A stretch of DNA of 64,000 nt from Bradyrhizobium sp. Ash2021 (GCF_031202265.1 NZ_CP100604.1:3020501-3084500); one strand, 5' to 3'; numbered from the stretch's first letter, positions 34,330-41,797 are shown. Notes: generated from the sequence alone by a model not told the origin. Numbers and translations: made by a program.

Positions 34330-35904
34330 TTGAAAACAATCGCGCCGCAGCGGGCTCCCGCACCGACGATACCGACAATAGAGACAGCGCGCCGCGCCTT
34401 TGCCGGCGGAGATCTGGCGACGACCGAGCGGATTTGCGCCGAAGTGCTCGCCCGCGCGCCCGACGAAGGAGCCGCATGGGCGCTGCTGACCGAAACTGCG
34501 TTGCAGCGAGGGCGCCCCGACGCGGCCATCGTCTGCGCCAATCGCGCGGTTGCCCTGATGCCGAAGGATCCGATCGCGCTCATTCTGCGCGCAAAATGCC
34601 TGTTCGTTTCTGGCGAGGCGCGCGGCGCGTTCGAGGCCGCCGAAGCCGCCGCTCAGATCATCGGCGACGCCCCCGAAGGGCAGGACGCGCTCGGCGCGAT
34701 CTTCGGCCTGCTCGGCTTGCACGCAAAGGCAAAGCAATTATTCCTGCGCGCCGCTTCTGCCCGTCCCGATGTGCCGCAATATCTGTTCAATCTAGCGGCG
34801 ACCGAGCGGATGACCGGCGCGCTGAAGGACGCCGAAGCGCATTGCGATTTGGCGATCGCGCGCGACCGCCACTATGGCCTTGCTCATTATTTGCGCTCCG
34901 ACCTGCGCATCCAGACCGCCGAGCGCAACCATATCGAGGAGATGGAAGCGCTGGTCGGCGAGGGCAGGCTGACGGGTCCGAGCGAGGTCTTGCTGCGATT
35001 CGCGCTCGGCAAGGAATGCGAAGACCTCGATCGCCACGACCGCGCCTTCGAGCACGTCGAGGCCGGCTGCACGCTGCAGCACGGCTTGCTCGCGCGCGAT
35101 TCCGCTGCCGGGATCGGGGAAATCGACGGGATCATCCGCGCGCATACCCGACGCTGGCTCGACACCGCGCCGGCGGGTTACAGCGGCGCCGCGCCGGTGT
35201 TCGTGACCGGGCTGCCGCGCACCGGCACGACGCTGGTGGAACGCATCATCGCCAGTCACTCCGCCATGCATTCGGTCGGCGAGACCGGTGTATTCGCGGC
35301 CGAGATGCACCGTGCCATGACCACGAACTCGGCCGGGAGCGACCTCGCAGGCATCGGCGAGCGATATATGGACGCGGCGGCAGCACTTCGCGTGCCGCCG
35401 GACGCTCGTTTCGTCGACAAGACGCTGGAAAACTATCTCTACTGCGGACTCATTCACGCAGCCCTGCCGGCGGCCAGGATCATCCTGGTGCAGCGGCATC
35501 CGATGGACGCGTGCTGGGCGATCTACAAGGCCCACTTTCGCGGCAAGTTCCCGTTCTCGTATGATCAGATCGAGCTTGCGGATTACTATCTGGCCTTTCG
35601 CCGCCTGTCGCAGCACTGGCGGGAAGTGTTGCCGCCCGACGTGCTGCTGGAAATCAACTACGAAGACATCGTCAAGGACCAGGCGGCGGCGAGCCGGGAC
35701 ATCATTCGTTTCATCGGGCTGCCGTGGGAGGACGACGTGATGCGCTTTCACGAAAGCCCGGCGCCGTCGGCGACGGCCAGCGCCGTTCAGGTGCGCCGCC
35801 CGATCTACGCTTCGTCGGTCGGCAAGTGGCGGCCGCATGCGGCGCGGCTGGCGCCACTTCGCGCCCGGTTGTTGCGCGAGATTCCGGAAGCGGAGCTGGC
35901 ATGA
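34330..35904 (+). CDS. Tetratricopeptide-repeat sulfotransferase
   Basis: A 524-aa cytosolic two-part protein. Residues about 15-260 are TPR-like helical repeats. From about 285 onward is a sulfotransferase domain with the 5'-PAPS loop VFVTGLPRTGTTLVERI (near residue 291), DKTLENYLY and the 3'-PAPS region LVQRHPMDACWAIYK. It would transfer sulfate from PAPS to a protein, glycan or lipid hydroxyl held by the TPR part. It starts at TTG 34330 with GGAG 9 nt before. It lies 99 bp after the phosphoesterase and overlaps the next small gene by ATGA. Confidence 0.88.
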   Translation: MKTIAPQRAPAPTIPTIETARRAFAGGDLATTERICAEVLARAPDEGAAWALLTETALQRGRPDAAIVCANRAVALMPKDPIALILRAKCLFVSGEARGAFEAAEAAAQIIGDAPEGQDALGAIFGLLGLHAKAKQLFLRAASARPDVPQYLFNLAATERMTGALKDAEAHCDLAIARDRHYGLAHYLRSDLRIQTAERNHIEEMEALVGEGRLTGPSEVLLRFALGKECEDLDRHDRAFEHVEAGCTLQHGLLARDSAAGIGEIDGIIRAHTRRWLDTAPAGYSGAAPVFVTGLPRTGTTLVERIIASHSAMHSVGETGVFAAEMHRAMTTNSAGSDLAGIGERYMDAAAALRVPPDARFVDKTLENYLYCGLIHAALPAARIILVQRHPMDACWAIYKAHFRGKFPFSYDQIELADYYLAFRRLSQHWREVLPPDVLLEINYEDIVKDQAAASRDIIRFIGLPWEDDVMRFHESPAPSATASAVQVRRPIYASSVGKWRPHAARLAPLRARLLREIPEAELA

Positions 35905-36329
35905 CGGCTCATCGTACGTCCCTGCTGTTGGCGGTCGCATCGGCGCTCCTGCTGGCCGGCGGCAGCGCGGCGCCGGCGCAGGTGCGGGTGGAGGGACGGC
36001 CGGAGACCGTTCATGTCGAAGCTCACGACGTGCCGCTGCAGGAGGTGCTGTCCGCGCTGCACGACAGGTTCGGTCTGCAGTACCGCTCGGACGACACGCT
36101 GGAGACGCTCAAGACCGGCGTCTTCGACGGGCCATTGCAGCGCGTCGCTGCACGCGTCCTCGAAGGTTACGATTTTGCGATGAAGATCACCCCGCAAGGC
36201 ATCGACGTGCTGGTGCTGCGGCAAAACCGACCCGGCCAAACCGCCGTTGCAGTCGTTTCGGCGATGGCGGTGAGGCCGCCGATGACTGCGGCGGAAGTCA
36301 AGCATTACGCCAGCGGACATATCCGATAG
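35901..36329 (+). CDS. Exported protein with STN-like domain
   Basis: A 142-aa protein with a signal peptide (about residues 1-26, ending APAQ). The mature N-terminal half, with VHVEAHDVPLQEVLSALHDRF and VFDGPLQRVAARVLEGYDF, follows the beta-alpha-beta pattern of STN domains found at the N-terminus of secretins and TonB receptors; no barrel or secretin domain follows. The ATG at 35901 overlaps the sulfotransferase stop (ATGA), so the two are coupled. A free-standing periplasmic STN protein may be an adaptor for a secretion or signalling partner; this is inference. Confidence 0.7.
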   Translation: MTAHRTSLLLAVASALLLAGGSAAPAQVRVEGRPETVHVEAHDVPLQEVLSALHDRFGLQYRSDDTLETLKTGVFDGPLQRVAARVLEGYDFAMKITPQGIDVLVLRQNRPGQTAVAVVSAMAVRPPMTAAEVKHYASGHIR

Positions 36330-36409
36330 ACGCTTGAATCATGAATCACGTCGCCAACTCTATGGGTATTGACGGCGGCGGATCAGCGATTGACCGATAC
36401 TGTTTGAAA

Positions 36410-36445
36410 AAGACCTCGCCAGGCGGCCTTGGTCTTGGGCTTTTT
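36410..36445 (+). terminator. Terminator between convergent STN-like and phasin genes
   Basis: AAGACC (36410-36415) pairs with GGTCTT (36431-36436) around an inner GCC/GGC stem, and CTTTTT follows at 36440-36445. It fits read-out of the plus-strand operon; the T-run touches the phasin stop codon. Confidence 0.5.
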
Positions 36446-36918
36446 CACCGCTTGGTACCTAATTCAGCCATTTCTATCGAATACTTCTGGAACATGGCGA
36501 TCCGCTTGCTTGTGAATTCTGCAATGACACTGAGAATTTCAACGGGCGACCTAATCGTCGCAAGCCTCTGGGCGAATTCAAAAGCCAATTGCATGTTGGC
36601 TTGTGCCATTTCCAGCAGCTTTGCTTGATAAGCCCGCACGTTTGCCGTGGCTGAAGAAAAAACAAACCCCTTCTTTGAATCGTTATCCGTCATCGTCTGT
36701 TTGCCGTCATCTTGTAAGGCTGTCGCCGGTTTCTCAACGAGGGGAGCCTCTTGTTTTGAGTCGTTATGACGCTCAGGGGGCGGTTCAGTCGAGCCTGCCG
36801 CAACCGAGCGCGGGGGGCTGTCTTTCGGGCTTGTAATAATAGCCTGCTTGGCCCGTTGGGCGGCTATTTTCGTGCTGTGGGCCTGCTTTGACGCTGTTGC
36901 CGGTTTACGTTTGGTCAT
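36445..36918 (-). CDS. Phasin family protein with disordered N-terminal extension
   Basis: A 157-aa protein. Residues about 1-90 are low-complexity, Lys/Pro/Ser/Thr-rich and likely disordered. Residues about 95-157 form an amphipathic helical phasin domain (ANVRAYQAKLLEMAQANMQLAFEFAQ, a SPVE break, then a second helix). Phasins coat polyhydroxyalkanoate granules or act as membrane-associated chaperones. The ATG at 36918 has TGGAG 7 nt before; an upstream ATG adds 11 residues. No PHA genes are nearby. The gene is convergent with the STN-like gene. Confidence 0.8.
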   Translation of the reverse strand: MTKRKPATASKQAHSTKIAAQRAKQAIITSPKDSPPRSVAAGSTEPPPERHNDSKQEAPLVEKPATALQDDGKQTMTDNDSKKGFVFSSATANVRAYQAKLLEMAQANMQLAFEFAQRLATIRSPVEILSVIAEFTSKRIAMFQKYSIEMAELGTKR

Positions 36919-36951
36919 GTGGCACTCCAGGGGATGATTGGGCGACCACAA

Positions 36952-37114
36952 CGGTCATTCGTGTGCAGCGACAACATACTGTGTAGTTTAACGTTCCAAA
37001 CGCAGATTAAATTCATCGCATAGGCTAATCAGGAAGTTCGGCGATGTGCCCGACGACCTGAATGCGTTGTGAGGTGAGTGTGCGATTCGCCTTCATTTAA
37101 CTTTTCCGATGTGA
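36952..37114. other. Intergenic region upstream of phasin
   Basis: A non-coding, relatively AT-rich segment that probably contains the phasin promoter. Nothing else was identified. Confidence 0.5.
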
Positions 37115-37371
37115 GCAATATTTACCACCGACTCCGCGAACCAGAAGAGCAGCTGGTTCCATCACCGTCCTCTGCTTCCCATCCAACGGCCCCGCTGCCC
37201 TAAGTGTCAGGGCCGGATGATGCTGCCCGGATCGAACCTGGTCCCGCCCATTCCGACTTTCTGACGCTCCAATGTCCGAAGTGCGAGCATGTCCAAAAGA
37301 TGGTTGTCGGGGACCCGATGAAGGCAGCCAACACGGGTTGGACGGCAGGCGGCCTTAAGGCTCCCGAGTAA
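37115..37371 (+). pseudogene. Frameshifted remnant of a small two-CPKC zinc-ribbon protein
   Basis: In one plus frame, positions 37190-37225 read PRCPKCQGRMML. From 37225 the adjacent frame reads ARIEPGPAHSDFLTLQCPKCEH and continues to a TAA at 37369-37371. Restoring one G near 37225 joins them into a protein with two CPKC knuckles spaced as in small Bradyrhizobium zinc-ribbon proteins. The upstream part of the first frame has no ATG before its stop at 37112, so the start is also lost. It lies about 200 bp from the likely edge of an IS110-type element. Confidence 0.6.
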
Positions 37372-37620
37372 AAGGCCGCCTCGGCGTTGAAATGCGCTGT
37401 GCAATTCGGCCAAGGTCTGCTTTCGGGGGTAAAACAGACATCCCATTTCAAGGGCGTCAGGACCGTTTTTGACCCGAATGTATGGTCCGGCCGTGCGTTG
37501 CAAGAGGTTTCGTCGATCTGGTGGTAAGCGGTCTTGCATCAATGTATCCGGTCTCTAGTTGGAGCTGTTTTGCTCCGGACCATCATGGATATCAGCGCGC
37601 GTGCGTTCTCATTAGGCGAC

Positions 37621-37919
37621 AGGCCTCGATTGGGCCATTTGGGTCACCAGTGTTCGCATGCGCCGGGAAGACCGATCCTCCATCTCGTCTCATCCTCTCG
37701 CAGACCTCGGCTGGAAACTGTTGATAGGGTTACGTCATCGCTTGCTCCTCATATCGCGCAGTTCCTTTGTTCGAGCCGAGGGCCGTTCCTTCGTCCCGGC
37801 CCGCAGAACGTCGATCGCGTCGCGCGCAGGGGCGGTCAAGGCCGGCCGTCGCGCTTGGCTTGCGGCTGGCTCCGGCGTTGCCAGGCTGCGCCTTGACCGC
37901 GCCGAGCACGGCGCGAGGA
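37621..37919 (-). ncRNA. Candidate bridge-RNA region of the IS110/IS1111-type element
   Basis: About 300 bp of non-coding DNA downstream of the transposase stop. In the IS1111 branch of IS110 elements, the recombinase-guiding bridge RNA is encoded in this downstream end. The stretch is GC-rich with several self-complementary segments, but I could not fold it or define its guide loops. The assignment is by position only. Confidence 0.35.
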
Positions 37920-38984
37920 TCAAGCGGGTCGGACGTCTGCATCGTCGGTCCTCGTCAGCTCGAAGGCGCGTCCTTTCGCCAGCACCGCCCAGGCGATGCG
38001 GGCAAGTTTGTTGGCGAGCGCAATCGCGAGCACGTTGTGGTGCAACCGCCTCTTGGCGGCTTCGATCCAGGATTTGAGCCCGTAACGTTCCCAGTCCTTT
38101 ATCCTGACCAGCACAACCCATGCCGCCTGCACAAACAGAACGCGCAGGTAGCGATTGCCGCGCCTCGAGATTTTGCCGAGGATCGTGCGGTCTCCCGTTG
38201 AGATCTGCTTGGGCACCAGTCCGAGCCAGGCGCCGAAGTCGCGGCCTTTGGAGAATACGTCTCCAGTGCCGATCGCGGCCACCATGGCGCTCGAAATGAT
38301 CGGCCCGATGCCGGGCACCGTCATCAGGCGCGAACATGCCTGATCTTGACGGGCCAGGGCTTCGATCTCGCCGGAGAGGCCATCGATACGCTGATTCAGT
38401 CGGCGCCAGTCGCCTGCCAACTCCTCGATGACACGCAACATGCGTGGCGACAGGGCATCGGTGCGCGTCGCAAGGATGGTGGGCAGTTCCGTGCGCAGGA
38501 AGCCGATACCTTGGCGCACGGCGATCCCGCGTTCCAACATGAAGGCGCGAATCTGGTTGATGATGCCGGTGCGTTGCGACACCAGTCGCTCGCGCACCCG
38601 ATGCAGCGCCTGCAGATCCAGTTGCTCCGCGGTCTTGGTCGCCACGAACTTCATCGTCGGGCGCTGCACGGCTTCGGCAATCGCTTCGGCATCATTGAAG
38701 TCGTTCTTCTGTCCCTTGCTATAGGGGCGTACATATTTGGCCGGCATCAATCTGGCATCGTGACCCAGCGATGCGAGTTTGCGGCTCAGGTGATGGGCGC
38801 CGACGCAGGCTTCCATGCCGATCAGGCAAGGCGGTATATTGGCGAGCCGCGCCTCCACTTGGCCACGCGACCACTTTTGCCGCAGCACGATGGCGCCGCG
38901 CGCATCGTGGCCCACGACGTGGAACGAGTTCTTGCCGATATCGATGCCAATCACGGCCATCGCGCTATTGAGTGTCTGGGACAT
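37920..38984 (-). CDS. IS110-family transposase (DEDD type, IS1111-like)
   Basis: A 354-aa DEDD recombinase. N-terminal RuvC-like residues are D15 (IGIDIGK), E58 (IGMEAC), and D95 and D98 (KNDFNDAE). The C-terminal Transposase_20 region has GIGPIISSAMVA, then a SKGRDFGAWLGLVPKQ-type block and ISRRGNRYLR. The latter blocks are typical of the IS1111 subgroup, which carries its guide RNA downstream. The open frame is full length with no frameshift, so the element may be active. The ATG at 38984 (MSQTLN) is preceded by AAGGAG; the longer frame to 39044 is not needed. Confidence 0.93.
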   Translation of the reverse strand: MSQTLNSAMAVIGIDIGKNSFHVVGHDARGAIVLRQKWSRGQVEARLANIPPCLIGMEACVGAHHLSRKLASLGHDARLMPAKYVRPYSKGQKNDFNDAEAIAEAVQRPTMKFVATKTAEQLDLQALHRVRERLVSQRTGIINQIRAFMLERGIAVRQGIGFLRTELPTILATRTDALSPRMLRVIEELAGDWRRLNQRIDGLSGEIEALARQDQACSRLMTVPGIGPIISSAMVAAIGTGDVFSKGRDFGAWLGLVPKQISTGDRTILGKISRRGNRYLRVLFVQAAWVVLVRIKDWERYGLKSWIEAAKRRLHHNVLAIALANKLARIAWAVLAKGRAFELTRTDDADVRPA

Positions 38985-39068
38985 GGCGTGCTCCTTGTCT
39001 TTGGCGCCCCTTGCCGGCTTCGCATGCTGGCGGGGCAGGAGCACGGCCGGACCATCCCATTAGGCGAC

Positions 39069-39310
39069 CTTGGGAAAATCGGCTATTGAACTCATTGGAT
39101 GCAATTTTCTCGGCGTCGGGTTTATGTTAGTAAGGGTTCAGGCTTAAGGCCCGGCACAAAAGCATGGAGCGGTGGCGCCGGCCGAAAGCTCGGCCAAGCG
39201 CGTACTCGACTACGCATCAACGGCCCTGTCTCGCAACCAGCGAGAGGCTGATCGATTAGAGGCCCAGCTTGGCAGAGTCCCTGGTGTGGCCTGCCGTCAT
39301 GTCGTGGGAC
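39069..39310. other. Spacer between IS element and Gly/Cys-repeat gene
   Basis: About 240 bp lying downstream of the Gly/Cys-repeat gene. On the plus strand 39172-39290 encodes a plausible helical stretch (SSAKRVLDYASTALSRNQ, then EADRLEAQLGRV) that then runs into the antisense of the repeat gene; it may be a gene remnant. No terminator hairpin was evident. Confidence 0.4.
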
Positions 39311-39796
39311 TTAGCACAAGCGGCACGCTCCCCAGGACAGGCAGCAGCCCGCGCAACCCACGCAGCCCGCGCAACCCACGCAGCCACCGAACCCGAACCC
39401 GAACCCGCAGCCACCACCGCCGCAACCTCGGCAGCCGCCACCGCCGCAACCTCGGCAGCCGCCGCCACCGCCGCAACCTCGGCAGCCGCCGCAACCACCG
39501 CCACCTCGGCAGCCGCCGCAACCACCGCATCCGCGGGCTAGCTGCACGCCGCTGCCAACGTTCTCCCTATCGAAGAGATGGAACGTGGCGAGACTGACGT
39601 CGGCCACTTCCTCTTCGCTAAGAACGAAGCGCTGATTGGGCGAGGTATTGTCAGATTGCGGGATACCGGCAGTGGGCATCGTGGATGCGGATGCATTACC
39701 CACCAGCGAAAGACCCAGTCCGGCGGCACCCAGCACCTTCACGGCGGCGGCTTTGGTTGTGCGTTTCTTCTTCGAAGCTTGCTTGACCTGTGGCAT
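39311..39796 (-). CDS. Gly/Cys-repeat peptide precursor-like protein (possible RiPP precursor or structural protein)
   Basis: A 161-aa protein I cannot assign to a characterised family. Residues 1-15 are basic (MPQVKQASKKKRTTK), followed by a hydrophobic Ala/Gly/Leu segment ending SASTMPTAG. Then comes an acidic conserved-looking block (LSEEEVADVSLATFHLFDREN), and from about residue 88 a repeat domain of GCGG, GCRG and GCVGCAG units with 19 cysteines and many glycines. Leader-plus-core design with a short acidic block resembles ribosomally made, modified peptides, but a keratin-like structural role is possible. The ATG at 39796 has GGAGG upstream. No maturation enzyme is adjacent; an IS110 element sits directly downstream. 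Confidence 0.7.
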   Translation of the reverse strand: MPQVKQASKKKRTTKAAAVKVLGAAGLGLSLVGNASASTMPTAGIPQSDNTSPNQRFVLSEEEVADVSLATFHLFDRENVGSGVQLARGCGGCGGCRGGGGCGGCRGCGGGGGCRGCGGGGCRGCGGGGCGFGFGFGGCVGCAGCVGCAGCCLSWGACRLC

Positions 39797-40111
39797 GGTC
39801 GCATCCTCCGTAAGTTCCAGTGAAAACGCTTGGCAAGCGTGCGCTCGGCGAAACCGGCGCGCAAGGATTGCCTGTGCCATAAAATGCGAAACATCTCATC
39901 GAGTTCCATTCATCTTCATGAACAAGATCGACACATAACCGCTTTTGGTTGAGCAGAATCCCGCCAGCTGCATACATACAGCAGCATGGACCTGTATGTC
40001 CGGTATTTGCACTTTTCGGCCCTCGCGCGATGTCCGACTCGAGTCCGGAATGCGCACCAAAGCGGACGTCCGCCGACCGCTCCGAATGTATGGGTTCACG
40101 CCCTGGAACGC

Positions 40112-40259
40112 CGTCATTGCGAGGAGCGACTTGTCCGCCGTAGCTCAACGAGGCGGAAGCGACGAAGCAATCCATTCTCTCGTTTGGCGGCGAGATGAAT
40201 TGCTTCGCGGAGCCTGTCAACTGGCGGCGCTTCGCGCGACCCGTTGGCTCGCAATGACG
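40112..40259. repeat. Palindromic interspersed repeat, family A, copy 2
   Basis: Begins CGTCATTGCGAGGAGCG and ends CTCGCAATGACG, with internal AAGCAATCCATT and GAATTGCTTCGCGGAGCC; the left half carries an extra inserted segment. Long version of the element at 10714-10796. Confidence 0.85.
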
Positions 40260-40363
40260 GATATCCTTGCGACCTGATTGCCCGACGGGCAAATCACTTG
40301 GGGCGCGACGTTTTCAGAAAAACTCGCGCGAAATGCGCGGCGAGGTCGCGAAGCCATGTTTTC

Positions 40364-40482
40364 CGTCATTGCGAGGAGCGAAGCGACGAAGCAATCCATT
40401 CTTGCCTTGCGGCCCAATGGATTGCTTCGCGGAGCCTGTCATCGGGCGGCGCTTTGCGCCGACCCGTTGGCTCGCAATGACG
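40364..40482. repeat. Palindromic interspersed repeat, family A, copy 3
   Basis: Begins CGTCATTGCGAGGAGCGAAG and ends CTCGCAATGACG, with an inner AAGCAATCCATT / AATGGATTGCTT hairpin. It lies 20 bp downstream of the formamidase stop and is in tandem with copy 2, 104 bp away. Confidence 0.87.
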
Positions 40483-40502
40483 GCCCAGAATCAGCCGTTG
40501 CT

Positions 40503-41516
40503 TCACTCCGCCGCCTTCGCGGTCTTGCCGAACATTCGCATCGGCGCCGGAAAACCGCACGAGGTGCCGTCGGTGACCTTGACCTGGTCTTCCCAGGGCA
40601 GGCGGAACGTGCCCGCGACCATGTCCTGCATGAAGGTGTAGGGGCAGTCCATCGCGCCGCCCTTCACCGCGACATAGCCGCGGTGCCAGAGCTGATAGAT
40701 GTTGTTCTCGACACCCCAGTTGATCCGCGCCTCGCGCACCAGGTCGGGGCGCACCTCGGCGGTGATGATCTCGTCGGCGCGCCCGGTGGTGCCGTGGGCG
40801 ATGATCGTGCCGTCGAAATTCACGATCATGCCTTCGCCCATGGAATCGAACGAGCCGTCGGAGCCGCACATGCAGACATTGGCGGTGACCATCAGATTCT
40901 GGAACGCATTGGCCTGGTTGGTGAAGCGCCAGCTTTCGCGGATCGGCGCGGTATAGCCGGCGGTGCGGATCATGATCTCCGCGCCTTTATAAGCGCATTC
41001 GCGCGCCATTTCCGGGAACATGCCGTCATGGCAGATGATCAGCGCGATCTTGGCGCCCCTCGGTCCCTCGATCACGGGAATGCCGATATCGCCGGGCTCC
41101 CACGGCTCGACCGGAATCCAGGGATGGAATTTGCGATAGTAGAGCTTGATCTCGCCGTGGTCGTCGATGATCAGGCCGGAATTGTAGGGATTGCCGTCGG
41201 GGTTGAATTCCATGATGGAAAAACAGCCCCAGATCTTGTTGTCGATGCAGGCACGCTTGAAGGACGCGACTTCGGGGCCGTCGAGCCGGCACATGATTTC
41301 GGGATTGGTGTCCATCGACAGGCCGTGCAGCGAATATTCGGGAAACACGACCAGGTCCATGGTGGAAAGATTGCGCCGCGCCTTGCCGACCATGGTGACG
41401 ATGCGCTCGGTCTGCCGCGCCAGGTCGGCGCGGGTCACGACCACGGGCAATTGCAGTTGAACCAGCCCGATCACGACGCCTTCGGGCGATTTGTTGAGGC
41501 CGCCAAGTCCGTTCAT
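40503..41516 (-). CDS. Formamidase/aliphatic amidase (nitrilase superfamily, AmiF-like)
   Basis: A 337-aa nitrilase-fold amidase. The Glu-Lys-Cys triad is visible as E60 (VVFPEYS), K129 (YYRKFHPW) and C162 (LIICHDGMF). The extended C-terminus, with a MDCPYTFMQDMVAG segment, is shared with AmiE/AmiF enzymes. It releases ammonia from formamide or short amides. GGGAGG lies 7-12 nt before the ATG at 41516. It is divergent from a second amide-hydrolase operon, and both sides have sigma-54-like promoters. AmiF versus AmiE cannot be separated by eye; AmiF is favoured by length. Confidence 0.88.
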   Translation of the reverse strand: MNGLGGLNKSPEGVVIGLVQLQLPVVVTRADLARQTERIVTMVGKARRNLSTMDLVVFPEYSLHGLSMDTNPEIMCRLDGPEVASFKRACIDNKIWGCFSIMEFNPDGNPYNSGLIIDDHGEIKLYYRKFHPWIPVEPWEPGDIGIPVIEGPRGAKIALIICHDGMFPEMARECAYKGAEIMIRTAGYTAPIRESWRFTNQANAFQNLMVTANVCMCGSDGSFDSMGEGMIVNFDGTIIAHGTTGRADEIITAEVRPDLVREARINWGVENNIYQLWHRGYVAVKGGAMDCPYTFMQDMVAGTFRLPWEDQVKVTDGTSCGFPAPMRMFGKTAKAAE

Positions 41517-41592
41517 GTTGTCCTCCCGTCAGCCGGTGCCCTTCGATGCGCGAAATGCTGCCAGCGCTGTTCCATCCAATCCAATCGTAATC

Positions 41593-41608
41593 AGCAACAA
41601 ATATGCCA
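41593..41608 (-). promoter_or_regulatory. Sigma-54-like promoter for formamidase
   Basis: On the minus strand: TGGCAT, ATTTG, TTGCT. One mismatch (T for C) to the RpoN consensus, with GG(-24) and GC(-12) intact and correctly spaced. The predicted start near 41582 is 66 bp before the formamidase ATG, the same leader length as at the second BMP operon. Confidence 0.6.
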
Positions 41609-41622
41609 GCCCTGACCCTCCC

Positions 41623-41640
41623 TGCGCAAATCAAGTGCAA
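41623..41640. promoter_or_regulatory. Possible NtrC-type enhancer site between divergent sigma-54 promoters
   Basis: TGCGC and GTGCA form an imperfect dyad with a 7-nt spacer, resembling the TGCAC...GTGCA half-sites of NtrC. It lies between the two divergent sigma-54 sites, 15 bp and about 140 bp from them. The match is weak and may be chance. Confidence 0.3.
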
Positions 41641-41781
41641 TAAAAATTCCGCACATCCAATAAGCAAATGCACGTCATCAAAGCGACGCACAGAGAATGA
41701 GCAACTGCTCCATCGACGCCCAACAAATTGAAAACATGATGGATTCCGTTTTTTGGAAACGCCAAACGGGATTGTACACAA

Positions 41782-41797
41782 TGGCACGCGCCTTGCT
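41782..41797 (+). promoter_or_regulatory. Sigma-54 (-24/-12) promoter for isochorismatase-like hydrolase and permease
   Basis: TGGCAC, GCGCC, TTGCT: an exact RpoN consensus match including the G after CAC. The predicted start near 41808 lies just before an AAGGAG and 32 bp before the ATG at 41840. It also shows that upstream in-frame ATGs (e.g. 41753) are not the start. Confidence 0.83.

Larger units (their letters stand above)
37610..39068 (-). mobile_element. IS110-family (IS1111-like) insertion sequence, approximate limits
   Basis: Contains the transposase gene 37920-38984 plus a short upstream end (about 85 bp) and a long downstream end (about 310 bp), the asymmetry typical of the IS1111 group. 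Limits are tentative: an 11-bp direct repeat CATTAGGCGAC occurs at 37610-37620 and 39058-39068, and CCGGACCATC occurs at 37575-37584 and 39047-39056. The spacing of 1,448 bp matches family size. IS110 elements usually make no target duplication, so these repeats may be element-end or target-derived. Confidence 0.65.
39797..40502. other. Non-coding region with palindromic repeats
   Basis: About 700 bp with no supported gene. The first ~100 bp should contain the promoter of the Gly/Cys-repeat gene. Positions about 40000-40100 look like degenerate interspersed repeat sequence (antisense frames only). The rest is two family-A palindromic repeats. Confidence 0.6.

Noticed and set aside
39400..39540. 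CRISPR-like tandem repeats
   Set aside because: The units are contiguous, in frame and coding; there are no unique spacers and no cas genes.
39172..39597. A plus-strand frame with Arg/Asn/Ser/His repeats
   Set aside because: Its repeats are the antisense of the Gly/Cys-repeat gene, which has a ribosome site and ordered leader. Only the first ~40 codons could be a remnant.
39861..39879. TGGCAC and TTGC on the minus strand upstream of the Gly/Cys-repeat gene
   Set aside because: They are separated by nine bases rather than five, so they do not form a sigma-54 promoter.
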